13,783 bases of DNA from Chthoniobacterales bacterium (GCA_013695925.1 JACCZO010000177.1:1-13783); one strand, 5' to 3'; positions 1 through 8,529 are shown, numbered from the stretch's first letter. Made by a program: numbers and translations. Notes: a model not told the origin generated them from the sequence alone.

Positions 1-718
1 GATGATCCGTGCGGCCGACATCATCCTGGTGGCACGCGGTGATCTGGGCATCGAATGCCCGATGGAGGAACTGCCGATCATCCAGCGCCGGATCGTGAAG
101 CGTTGTTTGCGCATCGGCAAACCCGTCATCGTTGCGACGCAGATGCTGGAATCGATGATCGAGAATCCAGTCCCGACCCGGGCGGAGGTCACCGATGTGG
201 CCAACGCCGTCTTCGAACAGGCCGACGCCATCATGCTGACCGGCGAAACCACGATCGGCCGTTACCCAGTGAAATGCGTCGAAGTCCTGGACCGGGTCGC
301 CCTCCGGATCGAGCGCAGCGGCGGCGCCGGTTACGGGAAGGATGCGCTCCTCGAAGATGACCGGCAGAAGACGGTCGCGGCCGCGATCGCGCTGGCCGAT
401 TCGCTCGATCGTCCGAAGATCGTCGTCTTCACCCACCACGGCACGATGGCGCGCTACGTCTCCAATTTACGGCCCGGGCACGCCCCTATTTTCGCCTTCA
501 CGCCTAACGAAATCGTTCTTCGCCAGCTCAGCATTTGCTGGGGTGTCTATCCCATTCTGCTCAATTTTATCGACGATCCCAATGCGACCATCGAAGCGGC
601 CGAAGAACGGTTGCGCGCCGCGAACTTGATCGGGCCTAACGACAACCTGGTCGTCCTGAGCGATGCGCGGGCGGGCCAGGAAATGGTCGATTGCGTGCAG
701 TTGCGGCCGGTGAAGTAA
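1..718 (+). CDS. pyk: Pyruvate kinase, C-terminal half (5' end outside window)
   Basis: Glycolytic enzyme that transfers phosphate from phosphoenolpyruvate to ADP in the cytoplasm. The frame is open at the left edge, so the first ATG is not the true start. About 238 residues are visible, against roughly 470-480 for the family. The visible part opens with the active-site metal-binding motif ARGDLGIE, followed by GKPVIVATQMLESM, PTRAEVTDVANAV and MLTGETTIGRYP, which form the end of the TIM barrel. The C-terminal domain follows, with THHGTMARYVSNLRPG and RQLSICWGVYPI. The family usually has T-x-S/T-G-x-T-A-R in this loop, and here the serine/threonine is replaced by histidine. The gene ends with TAA four bases before the GTG of the next gene, so the two are probably co-transcribed. 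Family assignment is secure; which allosteric effector it uses cannot be read from the fragment. Confidence 0.96.
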   Translation, partial: MIRAADIILVARGDLGIECPMEELPIIQRRIVKRCLRIGKPVIVATQMLESMIENPVPTRAEVTDVANAVFEQADAIMLTGETTIGRYPVKCVEVLDRVALRIERSGGAGYGKDALLEDDRQKTVAAAIALADSLDRPKIVVFTHHGTMARYVSNLRPGHAPIFAFTPNEIVLRQLSICWGVYPILLNFIDDPNATIEAAEERLRAANLIGPNDNLVVLSDARAGQEMVDCVQLRPVK

Positions 719-722
719 GGCC

Positions 723-3700
723 GTGAGCACACCCGTGGATCTGCCCAGTTTGCTCGCTTTTCAGCCCCGTTTTTATCGCGGCGGTCCGATCAGGCATCAT
801 CTCCCGCTCCTCTACGACCTGGTCGCGCTCCGGCGGCCGCGCCGGATCGTGGTCGAAGGCTTCGGCAACGGCGAAGCCTTCTTCACTCTTTGCCAGGCGG
901 TGCGAGAAAACGGCCTGGAGGCGGACTGCACCGCCATCTGGCGCGGGGCCGCGGGGGAAGAACCAGACGCCGATCAGGCGTGGCAGAATGGGAAGCGTTA
1001 CGCCGCCGAGGTTTATGCCGGGCTGGCGCGGTTTTCCCCGGACGATTCGGCGACGGTGGCGCGACAATTTGCCGACCAAAAAGTGGATCTGCTTCTGATC
1101 GATCAGTGCGAACGAGCAGCGGAGATTAGCGGGGAACTCGAGAACTGGAATTCGGCGATCTCTACCGGCGGAGTCGTGCTTGTTCATGGGATCGGGTTGG
1201 ATCGACCTGACGCTCCCCGGAACGCGTGGCGTCAATGGCGAGGCGATCGTCCGGGAGCGGAGTTTCCGGCAGGAATTGGCCTTGGCCTGACTTCTTGGGC
1301 AGAGCCTTCTCTTCTACATAGGTCGCAGTCGGTGGCGCAACTCTACGCGTTGGCGGCGGCTCGCATCGCCGCGCAAGCGCAGAGCGAGGAGAGCCAGCGC
1401 CAACTTGCCGCCCTCGCAGCACGGCAAGTCTGGCTCGATTCGCTCCTCGAAGATCGCTGGACGGCGCAGGAGATCATGGATGAGCAGGGCCGGCAGATGG
1501 ACGAACAAAGCCGGCAATTGGAAGAATTGCGGCGCGACCAGGCCGAACTGCAGAAGCGCTTTGAAGAACTCGGGCGCGACCGCGCCAAGGCGCAGCTGGT
1601 GATGGATGGACAACACGAACAGTTGCGCCACTGGGTTTCGGAAAGCGAGTCGCGCAAACAGCAGATCGAGCAACTCAAAAAGCAGGTGCGCGAACAGAAG
1701 CGGATCCTGACCGCCGCCAAGAGCGCCTGCCGCAAAGGTGGCAAATGTTTTCGCCCGCCAAGCGATCTTCCGAAAACGCGGCGGCCACTCGCAGCGCGCA
1801 TCGCGCGGGAACTCCAACGCATTCCGGCCAACTTCGGTCTGCGCCGCGCGACACCGGTCGCTCCTCCGCCCCCCACTAAAGGCGAAACGCCGTCCGCCAA
1901 GCCGGCCAAATCAGTCGATCGTTATGCAGCCTGGCGGGAGGAACATGAGCCTGACGCAGCGGGTCTCGCCGAACAAACCCGGGTCGCCGCCCTTTGGCAG
2001 GATGTTCCGACGATCAGTTTTCTTCTGCCGGTGAAAGATCCGCCGGCAAAATTTCTCGACGAATTGCTCAGCTCAATTGCCGCCCAGAGCGCGCCGAATT
2101 GGGAAGTCTGTCTGGTCGATGGCGGTTCGACACTGACCGAGACGCTCGAGACCATCAAGCGCTGGAGCGCGCGCGAGCCGCGGATTCGCACCGTGCGTCT
2201 GGAGGAAAATCTGGGCATTTCCGAAAACACGAATCGCGCCCTGGAGATGGCAGCGGGCGAATTCGTTGTCTGCATCGATCACGACGATTTGCTCGCGCCG
2301 TTTGCGGTCTACGAGCTGACCCGGGCGATCCTCGCTTCGCCGGAGGCCGACATCTTTTACAGCGACGAAGATCGCTGCGACCTGGGGGGCCGGCGGCATT
2401 CCCCGTTTTTCAAACCCGAGTGGAGTCCCGAACTGCTCCTCTCTTTCATGTATATCGGTCACCTCACGGCTTACCGCCGCGTGCTGGTCGATCGAGTCGG
2501 CAATTTCCGAAAGGAATTCGATCTCTCGCAAGATTACGATTTCGCACTCCGCGCCAGCGAACAGGCGCGCGCGATCGAGCATCTCCCGTATGTCCTTTAT
2601 CATTGGCGCGAGCATCCAGCGTCCGGGTCGGCCGGCGGGAAACCAGACGCCCGCAAAACCAATCTCGCGGCGCTCGGCGCGGCGATGGAACGACGCAATT
2701 TGCCGGCCGAGATTGTTGAGTATCCGACGGCCAACCGCGCCCGGCTCAAACCGCCGAGCTGGCCACGCGTCTCGATCATTATTCCGACCGATTCGCCGAC
2801 GCGCGCTCAAAGTTGCCTCGAAAGATTGCCGCGCCAGACCCGCTACCCGGATCTCGAGATCGTCATCGTGACCAACAGCGGGCTCATCGAACCGCTGCAA
2901 AAATTGCAACCGGAGAGCGCGACCCTGCTTTGCGTGCCCTACGACAAGCCCTTCAATTTCTCCGATAAATGCAACGTCGGCGCGCAGGCCGCGACCGGCG
3001 AGCGCCTCATCTTTTTCAACGACGATGTGGAAAGTGTGCAGGCCGATTGGGTGCAGAACCTGATCGAGCCGCTCGAAAATCCCGAGGTGGGCGCGGGCGC
3101 GCCGAAGCTTCTTTACGAGACGGGCAGAATCCAACACGCCGGGCTTGTGACGGGAGTGCGCGGCTTGATCGGGACCGCGTTCCATCAGCGTCCGGCCGAT
3201 TCCACCGAGCACTTCAACCTGGCGCAGTCACTCCGCAATGTGGCCGCCCTCTCGGCCGCGTGTCTCGCGGTGCGACGCGAGGATTTTCTGCGCGTCGGCG
3301 GCTTCGACGCGCTCAACACACCGATCGGGCATTCCGATGTCGACCTTTCCTTTAAGATCCGCGAGGCCGGGTTGCGCTGCGTTTACACGCCGTTCGCGAC
3401 CCTCTATCACGCCGGCCATGTCTCGATCGGGAGCGAAGAAAAACCTCCGGAACGCGACAAGTCTTCGCTCTATCTCCTGAAACGGTGGCCGGAATTCACC
3501 ACCCACGATCCCTATTTTCCGGACAACATGCGGGACTGGCTCCACACCGATTCGCCGACGCCGATCCGGATCACAGCGCGGCCGGGATCGCAGGCGGTCG
3601 GCGCCGCGCCCGACCTGCTTTTTGTCTCGCACGATCTCTCGCTCTCCGGCGCTCCGATCATGCTTTTGCACGCTACCCGCTGGTGCCGTGAGAACGGCAT

Positions 3701-4691
3701 TTTTGTCGTCGTGCTGGCGCCAAGGGACGGGCCCCTGCGAGAGAAATTGCTCGAACTCGGGGTGCCGGTGGTGATCGACCCGTTGGTCGCGAGCGGCCAT
3801 CCGTCCTTCGCCCGATTCGCGCGCGACTTCGATTGCGTAGTGGCCAACAGTATCCGCAGCAAGGCGGTCGCCCCCGCGCTGAAAAAAGAAGAGGTGCCGG
3901 TCCTGTGGTGGATCCACGAACCCGGCTCGGTCGGCGAACATTATCTGCGCGAGGACCCTGAGCTGCGCGCCGCCTTCCCGCTGGCGGAATTTATTCTCGC
4001 CCCTTCGGAGCGAACGGCGCGAATTTATCGGCCCTTCACGGATCGGCCGGTCAAGGCACTGCACAATGCGATTCCCGACCTCGGCGTGAGTCCGCGTGAG
4101 CCGGCCAACGGGCGGCGCTTGCGTTTTGTCCTCCTCGCCAGCATCGAGCCGCGCAAGGGGCAGGATATTTTTGCCGAAGCTTTGCTTTCGCTCCCACCGG
4201 CGTTGTTGGAGAAGGCGGATTTTCAACTCGCCGGCCGCATTCTCGATCCGGATTTTTGGCTAAAGGTCGACCGCATCGCCACGCCGCTGACGAATTTTTC
4301 GGTGACCGGCGCACTCGACCACGCCGACGCCATTGAATTGATGCGCAACGCTGATGTGATCGTCTCGCCCTCGCGGGATGAAGCCCTGCCGGTCGTCATC
4401 CTGGAAGCGCTCAGCCTGGGCAAGGCCCTGGTGGCCACCACCGTTGGAGGCGTCCTAGAAATTCTGGTGGATGGCGAAGACGCTTTGCTCGTTAGGCCGG
4501 AATCTCCCGAGGCGCTCGTCGCGGCCCTGCGCCGTCTGCTCGAGAACCCGGAACTCATTCCGCAGCTCGGGGCGAGGGCGCGCGAGACTTACGAACGGCA
4601 ATTTACGCTCGATCGTTTCGGCCGCGATTTTCGTGCGTTGATCGATGAGGCGATCTCCCTCTCGGCCCACCGCGGCGCGTTGTCCGGATGA
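723..4691 (+). CDS. Multidomain glycosyltransferase: methyltransferase-like, coiled coil, GT2, GT2, GT4
   Basis: A 1322-residue protein probably involved in building a surface polysaccharide; the sugars cannot be deduced. Residues ~15-190 resemble a class I methyltransferase (Methyltransf_24 type), with a glycine-rich VVEGFGNGEAF at 43-52 and DLLLID at 122-127. Residues ~205-335 are rich in E, Q, R and K and look like a coiled coil. A first GT2 domain begins near 428 (PTISFLLPVKDP), with DHDD at 519-522, SDED at 547-550 and QDYD at 603-606. A second GT2 domain begins near 681 (PRVSIIIPTD), with NDD at 766-768 and HSDVDLSFKIR at 870-880. A GT4-type GT-B domain covers ~962-1315 and has a correctly spaced E-x7-E (E1220, E1228). 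No membrane segment or signal peptide is evident. GTG at 723 is the only plausible start, because the next in-frame ATG is past residue 250. The gene follows pyk by 4 bases and overlaps the next gene by ATGA. Confidence 0.9.
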   Translation: MSTPVDLPSLLAFQPRFYRGGPIRHHLPLLYDLVALRRPRRIVVEGFGNGEAFFTLCQAVRENGLEADCTAIWRGAAGEEPDADQAWQNGKRYAAEVYAGLARFSPDDSATVARQFADQKVDLLLIDQCERAAEISGELENWNSAISTGGVVLVHGIGLDRPDAPRNAWRQWRGDRPGAEFPAGIGLGLTSWAEPSLLHRSQSVAQLYALAAARIAAQAQSEESQRQLAALAARQVWLDSLLEDRWTAQEIMDEQGRQMDEQSRQLEELRRDQAELQKRFEELGRDRAKAQLVMDGQHEQLRHWVSESESRKQQIEQLKKQVREQKRILTAAKSACRKGGKCFRPPSDLPKTRRPLAARIARELQRIPANFGLRRATPVAPPPPTKGETPSAKPAKSVDRYAAWREEHEPDAAGLAEQTRVAALWQDVPTISFLLPVKDPPAKFLDELLSSIAAQSAPNWEVCLVDGGSTLTETLETIKRWSAREPRIRTVRLEENLGISENTNRALEMAAGEFVVCIDHDDLLAPFAVYELTRAILASPEADIFYSDEDRCDLGGRRHSPFFKPEWSPELLLSFMYIGHLTAYRRVLVDRVGNFRKEFDLSQDYDFALRASEQARAIEHLPYVLYHWREHPASGSAGGKPDARKTNLAALGAAMERRNLPAEIVEYPTANRARLKPPSWPRVSIIIPTDSPTRAQSCLERLPRQTRYPDLEIVIVTNSGLIEPLQKLQPESATLLCVPYDKPFNFSDKCNVGAQAATGERLIFFNDDVESVQADWVQNLIEPLENPEVGAGAPKLLYETGRIQHAGLVTGVRGLIGTAFHQRPADSTEHFNLAQSLRNVAALSAACLAVRREDFLRVGGFDALNTPIGHSDVDLSFKIREAGLRCVYTPFATLYHAGHVSIGSEEKPPERDKSSLYLLKRWPEFTTHDPYFPDNMRDWLHTDSPTPIRITARPGSQAVGAAPDLLFVSHDLSLSGAPIMLLHATRWCRENGIFVVVLAPRDGPLREKLLELGVPVVIDPLVASGHPSFARFARDFDCVVANSIRSKAVAPALKKEEVPVLWWIHEPGSVGEHYLREDPELRAAFPLAEFILAPSERTARIYRPFTDRPVKALHNAIPDLGVSPREPANGRRLRFVLLASIEPRKGQDIFAEALLSLPPALLEKADFQLAGRILDPDFWLKVDRIATPLTNFSVTGALDHADAIELMRNADVIVSPSRDEALPVVILEALSLGKALVATTVGGVLEILVDGEDALLVRPESPEALVAALRRLLENPELIPQLGARARETYERQFTLDRFGRDFRALIDEAISLSAHRGALSG

Positions 4692-6430
4692 AGTTTTTTA
4701 AAAAGAAAATACCGCCGCCGGAGAAGCCGCCGACCTACGAGGAATGGCTCCGGCGTTTCGCCGGGATCGATCCCATCGCCCTGCGCAGAAACCTCCGTCA
4801 ACTCAAGGAGCAGCCGCTTGTTTCGATTCTTCTCCCGGTTTACAACCCGGACCTGGACCTGCTCGAAGCTGCCATCGCGTCGGTCCGTCGCCAGATTTAT
4901 GAACGCTGGGAATTGTGCATCGCGGATGATGCATCGGACGACCCGCAAGTGCGATCGCGGCTGAAGCAGGCCGCCGCAGACGAGCCGCGCATTAGATTGA
5001 TTTTTCGTGAGCAGAACGGGCACATCGCGGCCTGCACCAACTCCGCACTGCAACTCGCGACCGGCTCCTGGTGCGCGCTCTTGGATCAGGATGATCTGCT
5101 CGCGGAAGATGCGCTCGCCCAGTTTGCGCTCGAACTCGATCGGCATCCCGACGCCGGTCTCATCTATTCCGACGAAGACAAAATTGACGAAGCCGACGCG
5201 CGCTCCAGTCCGTATTTCAAACCCGATTGGAATCCCGAATTGTTCCTCGGGCAAAACTTCGTCAACCACCTCGGTCTCTATCGGACCGATCTGGTGCGCC
5301 AGGTCGGCGCGTTCCGCGAAGGATTTGAAGGCTCGCAGGATTACGACCTTGTCCTGCGTTGCGTGGAACAGCTCGAGGCGCGCCAGATCCGCCACATTCC
5401 GCGCGTGCTTTATCATTGGCGGATGGTGACCGGAAGCGTGGCCGCCGCGCCCGACGCCAAACCGTATGCGCGCGAGGCCGCGCGCCGCGCCATTACCGAG
5501 CATCTGGAACGGCAGAACATCGCGGGCAAGGTGGAAGCGAATCCGGACAACCCGGAAGCGCACCGAGTCGTCTACTCGTTAGGGGCAAGAGTTCCGGCGG
5601 TCTCGATCATTATCCCGATACGCGACCGGGTGGAACTCCTGCAGCGCTGCCTGGAGAGCATCCGCGCCAAGACCGACTACGCGGAGTATGAATTTCTCAT
5701 CGTCGACAATGGCTCACGGGAAAAGGAGACGCTCGATTTCCTCCAGGCCCTGGAGCGCGGCGGTGAAGCTCGCGTCCTGCGTGCCGACGGCCCATACAAT
5801 TTCAGCCGCCTAACGAACGCAGGCGCCGCCGCGGCGGGCGGAGAAATCCTGCTCTTTTTGAACAACGATATCGAAGCAATCGAACCCGGCTGGCTGCGCG
5901 AGATGGTGAGTCATGCGGCCCGTCCCGCGGTTGGCGCGGTCGGGGCGCGCCTCTGGTTCCCCGATGGCACGTTGCAACACGGTGGCGTGATCGTGGGGCT
6001 CGGCGGTGTCGCCGGCCACGCCTTTCCCCACCTCAAGCGCGGGCGGGGCGGCTATTTCAGCCGTGCCCAGTTGCAGCAGAATATTTCGGCGGTGACCGGC
6101 GCCTGTTTGGCCGTCCGGAAAGAGGTTTTCGATAATGTCGGCCCGTTCGACGAAGAGAATCTGTCGATCAGTTTCAATGACATCGATTTTTGCCTGCGCC
6201 TGCGCGCCGCTGGCTATCGCAATGTTTGGACGCCGTTCGCGAATTTAATTCATGCCGAATCCGCCTCGCGCGGACATCAGCCGACGAAAAAGGAGCAGAT
6301 CCATTTCGTGACCGAGGCCACCTTTATGCAGCAAAAATGGGGCTTCGAGCTGCTGCATGATCCCTGTTACAATCCCAACCTGTCCCTCAACCTGCCCGGC
6401 TTCGAGCTGGCCGTTCCGCCCCGGTTGTAG
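4688..6430 (+). CDS. Tandem-domain family 2 glycosyltransferase
   Basis: A 580-residue protein with two GT2 (GT-A fold) domains, likely adding two sugars to a surface glycan; donor and acceptor are unknown. Domain 1 (~43-290) starts PLVSILLPVYNP and has DQDD at 133-136, SDED at 161-164, QDYD at 217-220 and YHWR at 242-245. Domain 2 (~303-545) starts AVSIIIPIRDR and has NND at 392-394 and SFNDIDFCLRLRAAGY at 495-510. The N-terminus is basic (MKFFKKKIPP) and lacks a hydrophobic segment. Both domains align by eye with the two GT2 domains of the upstream protein (shared SDED, FKP-W-PEL, SQDYD and YHWR landmarks), so the pair looks like an old duplication. The start overlaps the previous stop as ATGA, which implies translational coupling. 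The TAG stop lies inside the palindromic repeat at 6427-6525. Confidence 0.93.
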   Translation: MKFFKKKIPPPEKPPTYEEWLRRFAGIDPIALRRNLRQLKEQPLVSILLPVYNPDLDLLEAAIASVRRQIYERWELCIADDASDDPQVRSRLKQAAADEPRIRLIFREQNGHIAACTNSALQLATGSWCALLDQDDLLAEDALAQFALELDRHPDAGLIYSDEDKIDEADARSSPYFKPDWNPELFLGQNFVNHLGLYRTDLVRQVGAFREGFEGSQDYDLVLRCVEQLEARQIRHIPRVLYHWRMVTGSVAAAPDAKPYAREAARRAITEHLERQNIAGKVEANPDNPEAHRVVYSLGARVPAVSIIIPIRDRVELLQRCLESIRAKTDYAEYEFLIVDNGSREKETLDFLQALERGGEARVLRADGPYNFSRLTNAGAAAAGGEILLFLNNDIEAIEPGWLREMVSHAARPAVGAVGARLWFPDGTLQHGGVIVGLGGVAGHAFPHLKRGRGGYFSRAQLQQNISAVTGACLAVRKEVFDNVGPFDEENLSISFNDIDFCLRLRAAGYRNVWTPFANLIHAESASRGHQPTKKEQIHFVTEATFMQQKWGFELLHDPCYNPNLSLNLPGFELAVPPRL

Positions 6431-6525
6431 ACGCTTCGCTCCGAAGCGCGGGTCTGCGTGCCCGCCGCCGGAAACGGAATCCGAGCGCAAAGCTGACCCC
6501 CGCGCTTCGCAGAGCGAACGTCTAC
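6427..6525. repeat. REP/MITE-like imperfect palindrome
   Basis: A 99-bp unit with imperfect inverted ends. The left arm (6427-6454) begins GTAGACGCTTCGCTCCGAAG and the right arm (6495-6525) ends CAGAGCGAACGTCTAC, its near reverse complement, with GC-rich CGCGGG/CCCGCG cores. The middle 40 bases are unpaired. The first bases form the TAG stop of the glycosyltransferase, so the element abuts or replaced the original 3' end. As RNA it would fold into a long hairpin between two convergent genes, and could protect the 3' end or act as a terminator. Its identity as a dispersed repeat is inferred from structure and needs other genomic copies. Confidence 0.7.
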
Positions 6526-6557
6526 AAAAAGCGCGCGGACGTTTCCATCCGCGCGCT
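6526..6557 (-). terminator. Intrinsic terminator of the sigma factor gene
   Basis: On the minus strand a perfect 10-bp stem (AGCGCGCGGA / TCCGCGCGCT, 8-base loop) is followed directly by five T residues. It lies about 25 bases past the sigma factor stop codon. The same hairpin read on the plus strand lacks a T run, so it should act mainly on minus-strand transcripts. Confidence 0.8.
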
Positions 6558-6582
6558 GTAATTTGTTAGGCCTAAGGTCGCC

Positions 6583-7449
6583 TTAGACGTCCGCAGTCAG
6601 TTCGACGTCGACCGGGCGCTCTTTTTTGCTCAGGGCGCGGCGCAACTTCGAAAGGGCAATGTTTTGCAACTGGCGAATCCGCTCGCGCGTCACGCCAAAT
6701 TTCTTGCCCACTTCTTCGAGGGTCTTCGGCTTGCCGCCGTCGAGCCCGAAACGCGAGAAGATGATTTTGCGCTCACGGTCGTCAAGCACGTCGAGCAAGC
6801 CGCCGACTTCGTTGCGCAGATTTTTATCGCGCAGCAATTCGAATGGCGTCTGCGCTTCCTCGTCCCCCACGATCTCGCCGAACTCGGTCGAGTCATCGTC
6901 GCTAATCGGCGCGTCGAGCGAGGCCGGGCGAATCGAAACGGTCTTCAACTGCGAGACTTTGCCCGCGGCAATGCCAATTTCTTCGCCGAGTTCGTCATCG
7001 GTCGGTTCGCGGCCGAGTTCCTCGCTCATCTGGAGCGAGACCCGGCGCATCTTCGAAATTTTGTCGACAAGGTGCACGGGCAACCGGATCGTTTTGCTCT
7101 GGTTGGCCAGAGCGCGTTTGATCGATTGCTTGATCCACCAGGCAGCATAGGTGCTGAGCTTTCCGCCCTTCGCAGGATCGAAACGCTCCACGGCTTTCAT
7201 CAAGCCGATGTTGCCTTCAGAAACGAGATCGAGCAGCGGCAAACCAAGGTTCGCGTAATCGTGCGCGATCTTGACAACGAGGCGCAAATTGGAGCGAATC
7301 ATCAAGGCGCGAGCTTCCTTGTCGCCTTTCTTGATTTTCGCGGCGAGCTCGATCTCCTGCTGCGGCGTGAGGAGCGGGATCTGCCCGATCTCGCGCAGGT
7401 AAATCTTTATCCCAGTGTCGCTATCTTCAGCGGCCATATAAGTTCTCAT
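6583..7449 (-). CDS. RNA polymerase sigma-70 family factor without region 1.1
   Basis: A 288-residue sigma factor that directs RNA polymerase to -10/-35 promoters. Region 1.2 lies at ~13-42 (IKIYLREIGQIPLLTPQQE). Regions 2.1-2.4 lie at ~47-117, with the core-binding LPLLDLVSEGNIGLMKAVERF and the -10 recognition stretch TYAAWWIKQSIKRAL. Region 3 lies at ~126-205. Region 4.2 is a helix-turn-helix at ~243-270 (TLEEVGKKFGVTRERIRQLQ). The acidic region 1.1 of large housekeeping RpoD proteins is absent, so this is a compact RpoD or group 2 (RpoS/SigB-like) factor, and sequence alone does not decide between them. ATG at 7449 was chosen; ATG at 7437 (M5) is an alternative, and neither has a convincing Shine-Dalgarno. 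A possible leader ORF and a hairpin lie upstream, and a strong terminator lies downstream. Confidence 0.95.
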   Translation of the reverse strand: MRTYMAAEDSDTGIKIYLREIGQIPLLTPQQEIELAAKIKKGDKEARALMIRSNLRLVVKIAHDYANLGLPLLDLVSEGNIGLMKAVERFDPAKGGKLSTYAAWWIKQSIKRALANQSKTIRLPVHLVDKISKMRRVSLQMSEELGREPTDDELGEEIGIAAGKVSQLKTVSIRPASLDAPISDDDSTEFGEIVGDEEAQTPFELLRDKNLRNEVGGLLDVLDDRERKIIFSRFGLDGGKPKTLEEVGKKFGVTRERIRQLQNIALSKLRRALSKKERPVDVELTADV

Positions 7450-7478
7450 GAATTAGGTCGAAAGGTATGTAATGAGGG

Positions 7479-7516
7479 CACAAACTGCCGGGGATTTCGA
7501 ACTCCCGGCGTTTGTG
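7479..7516 (-). promoter_or_regulatory. Long hairpin in the sigma factor 5' leader
   Basis: CACAAAC-T-GCCGGGG-A (7479-7494) pairs with TCCCGGCGTTTGTG (7503-7516), giving 14 pairs with two bulges and an 8-base loop. It lies 30 bases upstream of the sigma factor ATG, between that start and the small leader ORF. No T run follows on the minus strand, so it does not look like an intrinsic terminator. A role in leader regulation or mRNA stability is inference. Confidence 0.55.
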
Positions 7517-7542
7517 GAATGCGTGGTGTAGCATCAGCGCAA

Positions 7543-7599
7543 CTACTTAACAAGGTTAAATATCGGAATTAAGACAGCATCTGGATGCTTGTTGTTCAT
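7543..7599 (-). CDS. Possible 18-residue leader peptide upstream of the sigma factor
   Basis: On the minus strand ATG at 7599 opens a short frame, MNNKHPDAVLIPIFNLVK, closed by TAG at 7543-7545. It is preceded by AAGAGGAAAAGAAATG, the best Shine-Dalgarno match seen in the window (GAGG with 7-base spacing), in an AT-rich stretch unlike its surroundings. It lies between xdhC and the sigma gene, all on the same strand, and is followed by the hairpin at 7479-7516 and then the sigma start. No homology is recognised. It may be a regulatory upstream ORF, a small protein, or chance; short frames with good ribosome sites do occur at random. Confidence 0.35.
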   Translation of the reverse strand: MNNKHPDAVLIPIFNLVK

Positions 7600-7659
7600 T
7601 TCTTTTCCTCTTGTCGAGATCATTTTTTCTCGAGCCCGAATCGGTTTGCGGCCGCCGAT

Positions 7660-8529
7660 CTAAATTGCTGACCGGACGCCTTTTATTCCCTCTTCCAGGC
7701 TTGGCGAGGTAGCGCCGGTATTATTCATTCGGTTGCGCAGGCTTTCGGGACGCTTTTTTCTGAGGACGGCTAATATTTCCGCCAGCGCGCTGACTGCGAT
7801 CTCGGAGGGCGCATCCGCCCCGATATCGAGCCCGAGCGGGGCATGGACTTCAGCTAATGATTCTTCCGTAACACCCTCGGCGCGCAGTTGTGCAAAGACA
7901 TGCCGCACCTTCCGGGTGCTCCCGATCATCCCGATGTAGCCCGCGCCCGGATTGCGCAGGGCGCTGGCAAGCGCGTCCCGATCCAGTTCGTAGTTCCGGC
8001 TCACGATCACAATTGCCTCGTCCGGTAGCCATTGCCGGCTGGCAATGAACTCCGCTGCTCTCGCGGCTGTGACCCGCGCTGCCCCGGCGGGGAGCGCGTC
8101 GAGCAACTCGGTGCGATCTTCAATCGCCTGCACGAAAAGACCGCACTCGACCGCCAGGCGCACAATCGCCTGCGCGCAGTGACCGGCACCGACGACAAAA
8201 AGCGCTTCGCGCAGCACCTGCGGCTCGACCAGGATCGTGGCTTCCCCGCCACAGATTGCGCCAAAGGAATCAGTCTCGCCTTCGCGCAAGGGAAAAGTCT
8301 TGAGCAAAGTTCGCTTCTCCCGCAGGCAGGCCAGCGCGTCCTCGATTGCGAGCGCCTCAAATTTGCCGCCACCGATCGTTCCACTCGTCAGGCCGTTGAG
8401 ATAAACGAGCATCTTGGCCCCGGCCGCCCGCGGAACGGAGCCCTTGGTCGCGGCGACGGTCAGGAGTGCACAGGGTTTGCGCGCCTGCCGGGCGGCCACC
8501 AACTCGTCGAGCAGCGCGTCGGTCATCAT
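7660..8529 (-). CDS. xdhC: XdhC/CoxI family protein, xanthine dehydrogenase maturation factor
   Basis: A 289-residue cytoplasmic protein of the family that binds molybdenum cofactor and assists its sulfuration and insertion into xanthine dehydrogenase. The N-terminal XdhC domain shows ATKGSVPRAAGAKMLV (27-42), the glycine-rich TSGTIGGGKFEALAIEDAL (48-66) and CGGEATILVEP (93-103). The C-terminal Rossmann domain starts LFVVGAGHCAQAIVRLA (110-126) and continues with GYIGMIGSTRKVRHVF (197-212) and the family signature VHAPLGLDIGADAPSEIAVS (228-247). Its ATG (8527-8529) overlaps the uricase stop as ATGA, and a second ATG follows immediately. Coupling to uricase places it in purine breakdown, although xdhA/xdhB themselves are absent from the window. 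No convincing terminator follows the stop. The last ~35 residues are poorly conserved in appearance. Confidence 0.92.
   Translation of the reverse strand: MMTDALLDELVAARQARKPCALLTVAATKGSVPRAAGAKMLVYLNGLTSGTIGGGKFEALAIEDALACLREKRTLLKTFPLREGETDSFGAICGGEATILVEPQVLREALFVVGAGHCAQAIVRLAVECGLFVQAIEDRTELLDALPAGAARVTAARAAEFIASRQWLPDEAIVIVSRNYELDRDALASALRNPGAGYIGMIGSTRKVRHVFAQLRAEGVTEESLAEVHAPLGLDIGADAPSEIAVSALAEILAVLRKKRPESLRNRMNNTGATSPSLEEGIKGVRSAI

Noticed and set aside
2073..5563. Long minus-strand frames opposite the glycosyltransferase genes (about 320-380 codons each)
   Set aside because: They lie antisense to clearly conserved domains, show no recognisable motifs, and are expected by-products of GC-rich codon use.
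7484..7511. Loop resembling a tRNA T-arm (GTTCGAAA) in the sigma leader
   Set aside because: The stem does not give a proper 5-bp T-stem, and no acceptor, D or anticodon arm can be drawn around it.
7525..7553. TTGTTA-17-TACACC as a sigma factor promoter on the minus strand
   Set aside because: The -10 match is poor and the pair overlaps the end of the possible leader ORF; not strong enough to annotate.
6664..7572. A 302-codon plus-strand frame opposite the sigma factor
   Set aside because: The minus strand encodes all conserved sigma regions in order; the plus frame is a shadow with no family features.
7614..7657. Hairpins just after the xdhC stop (TCGAGA/TCTCGA and ATCGG/CCGAT) as a terminator
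   Set aside because: Stems are only 5-6 bp and no T run follows on the minus strand.
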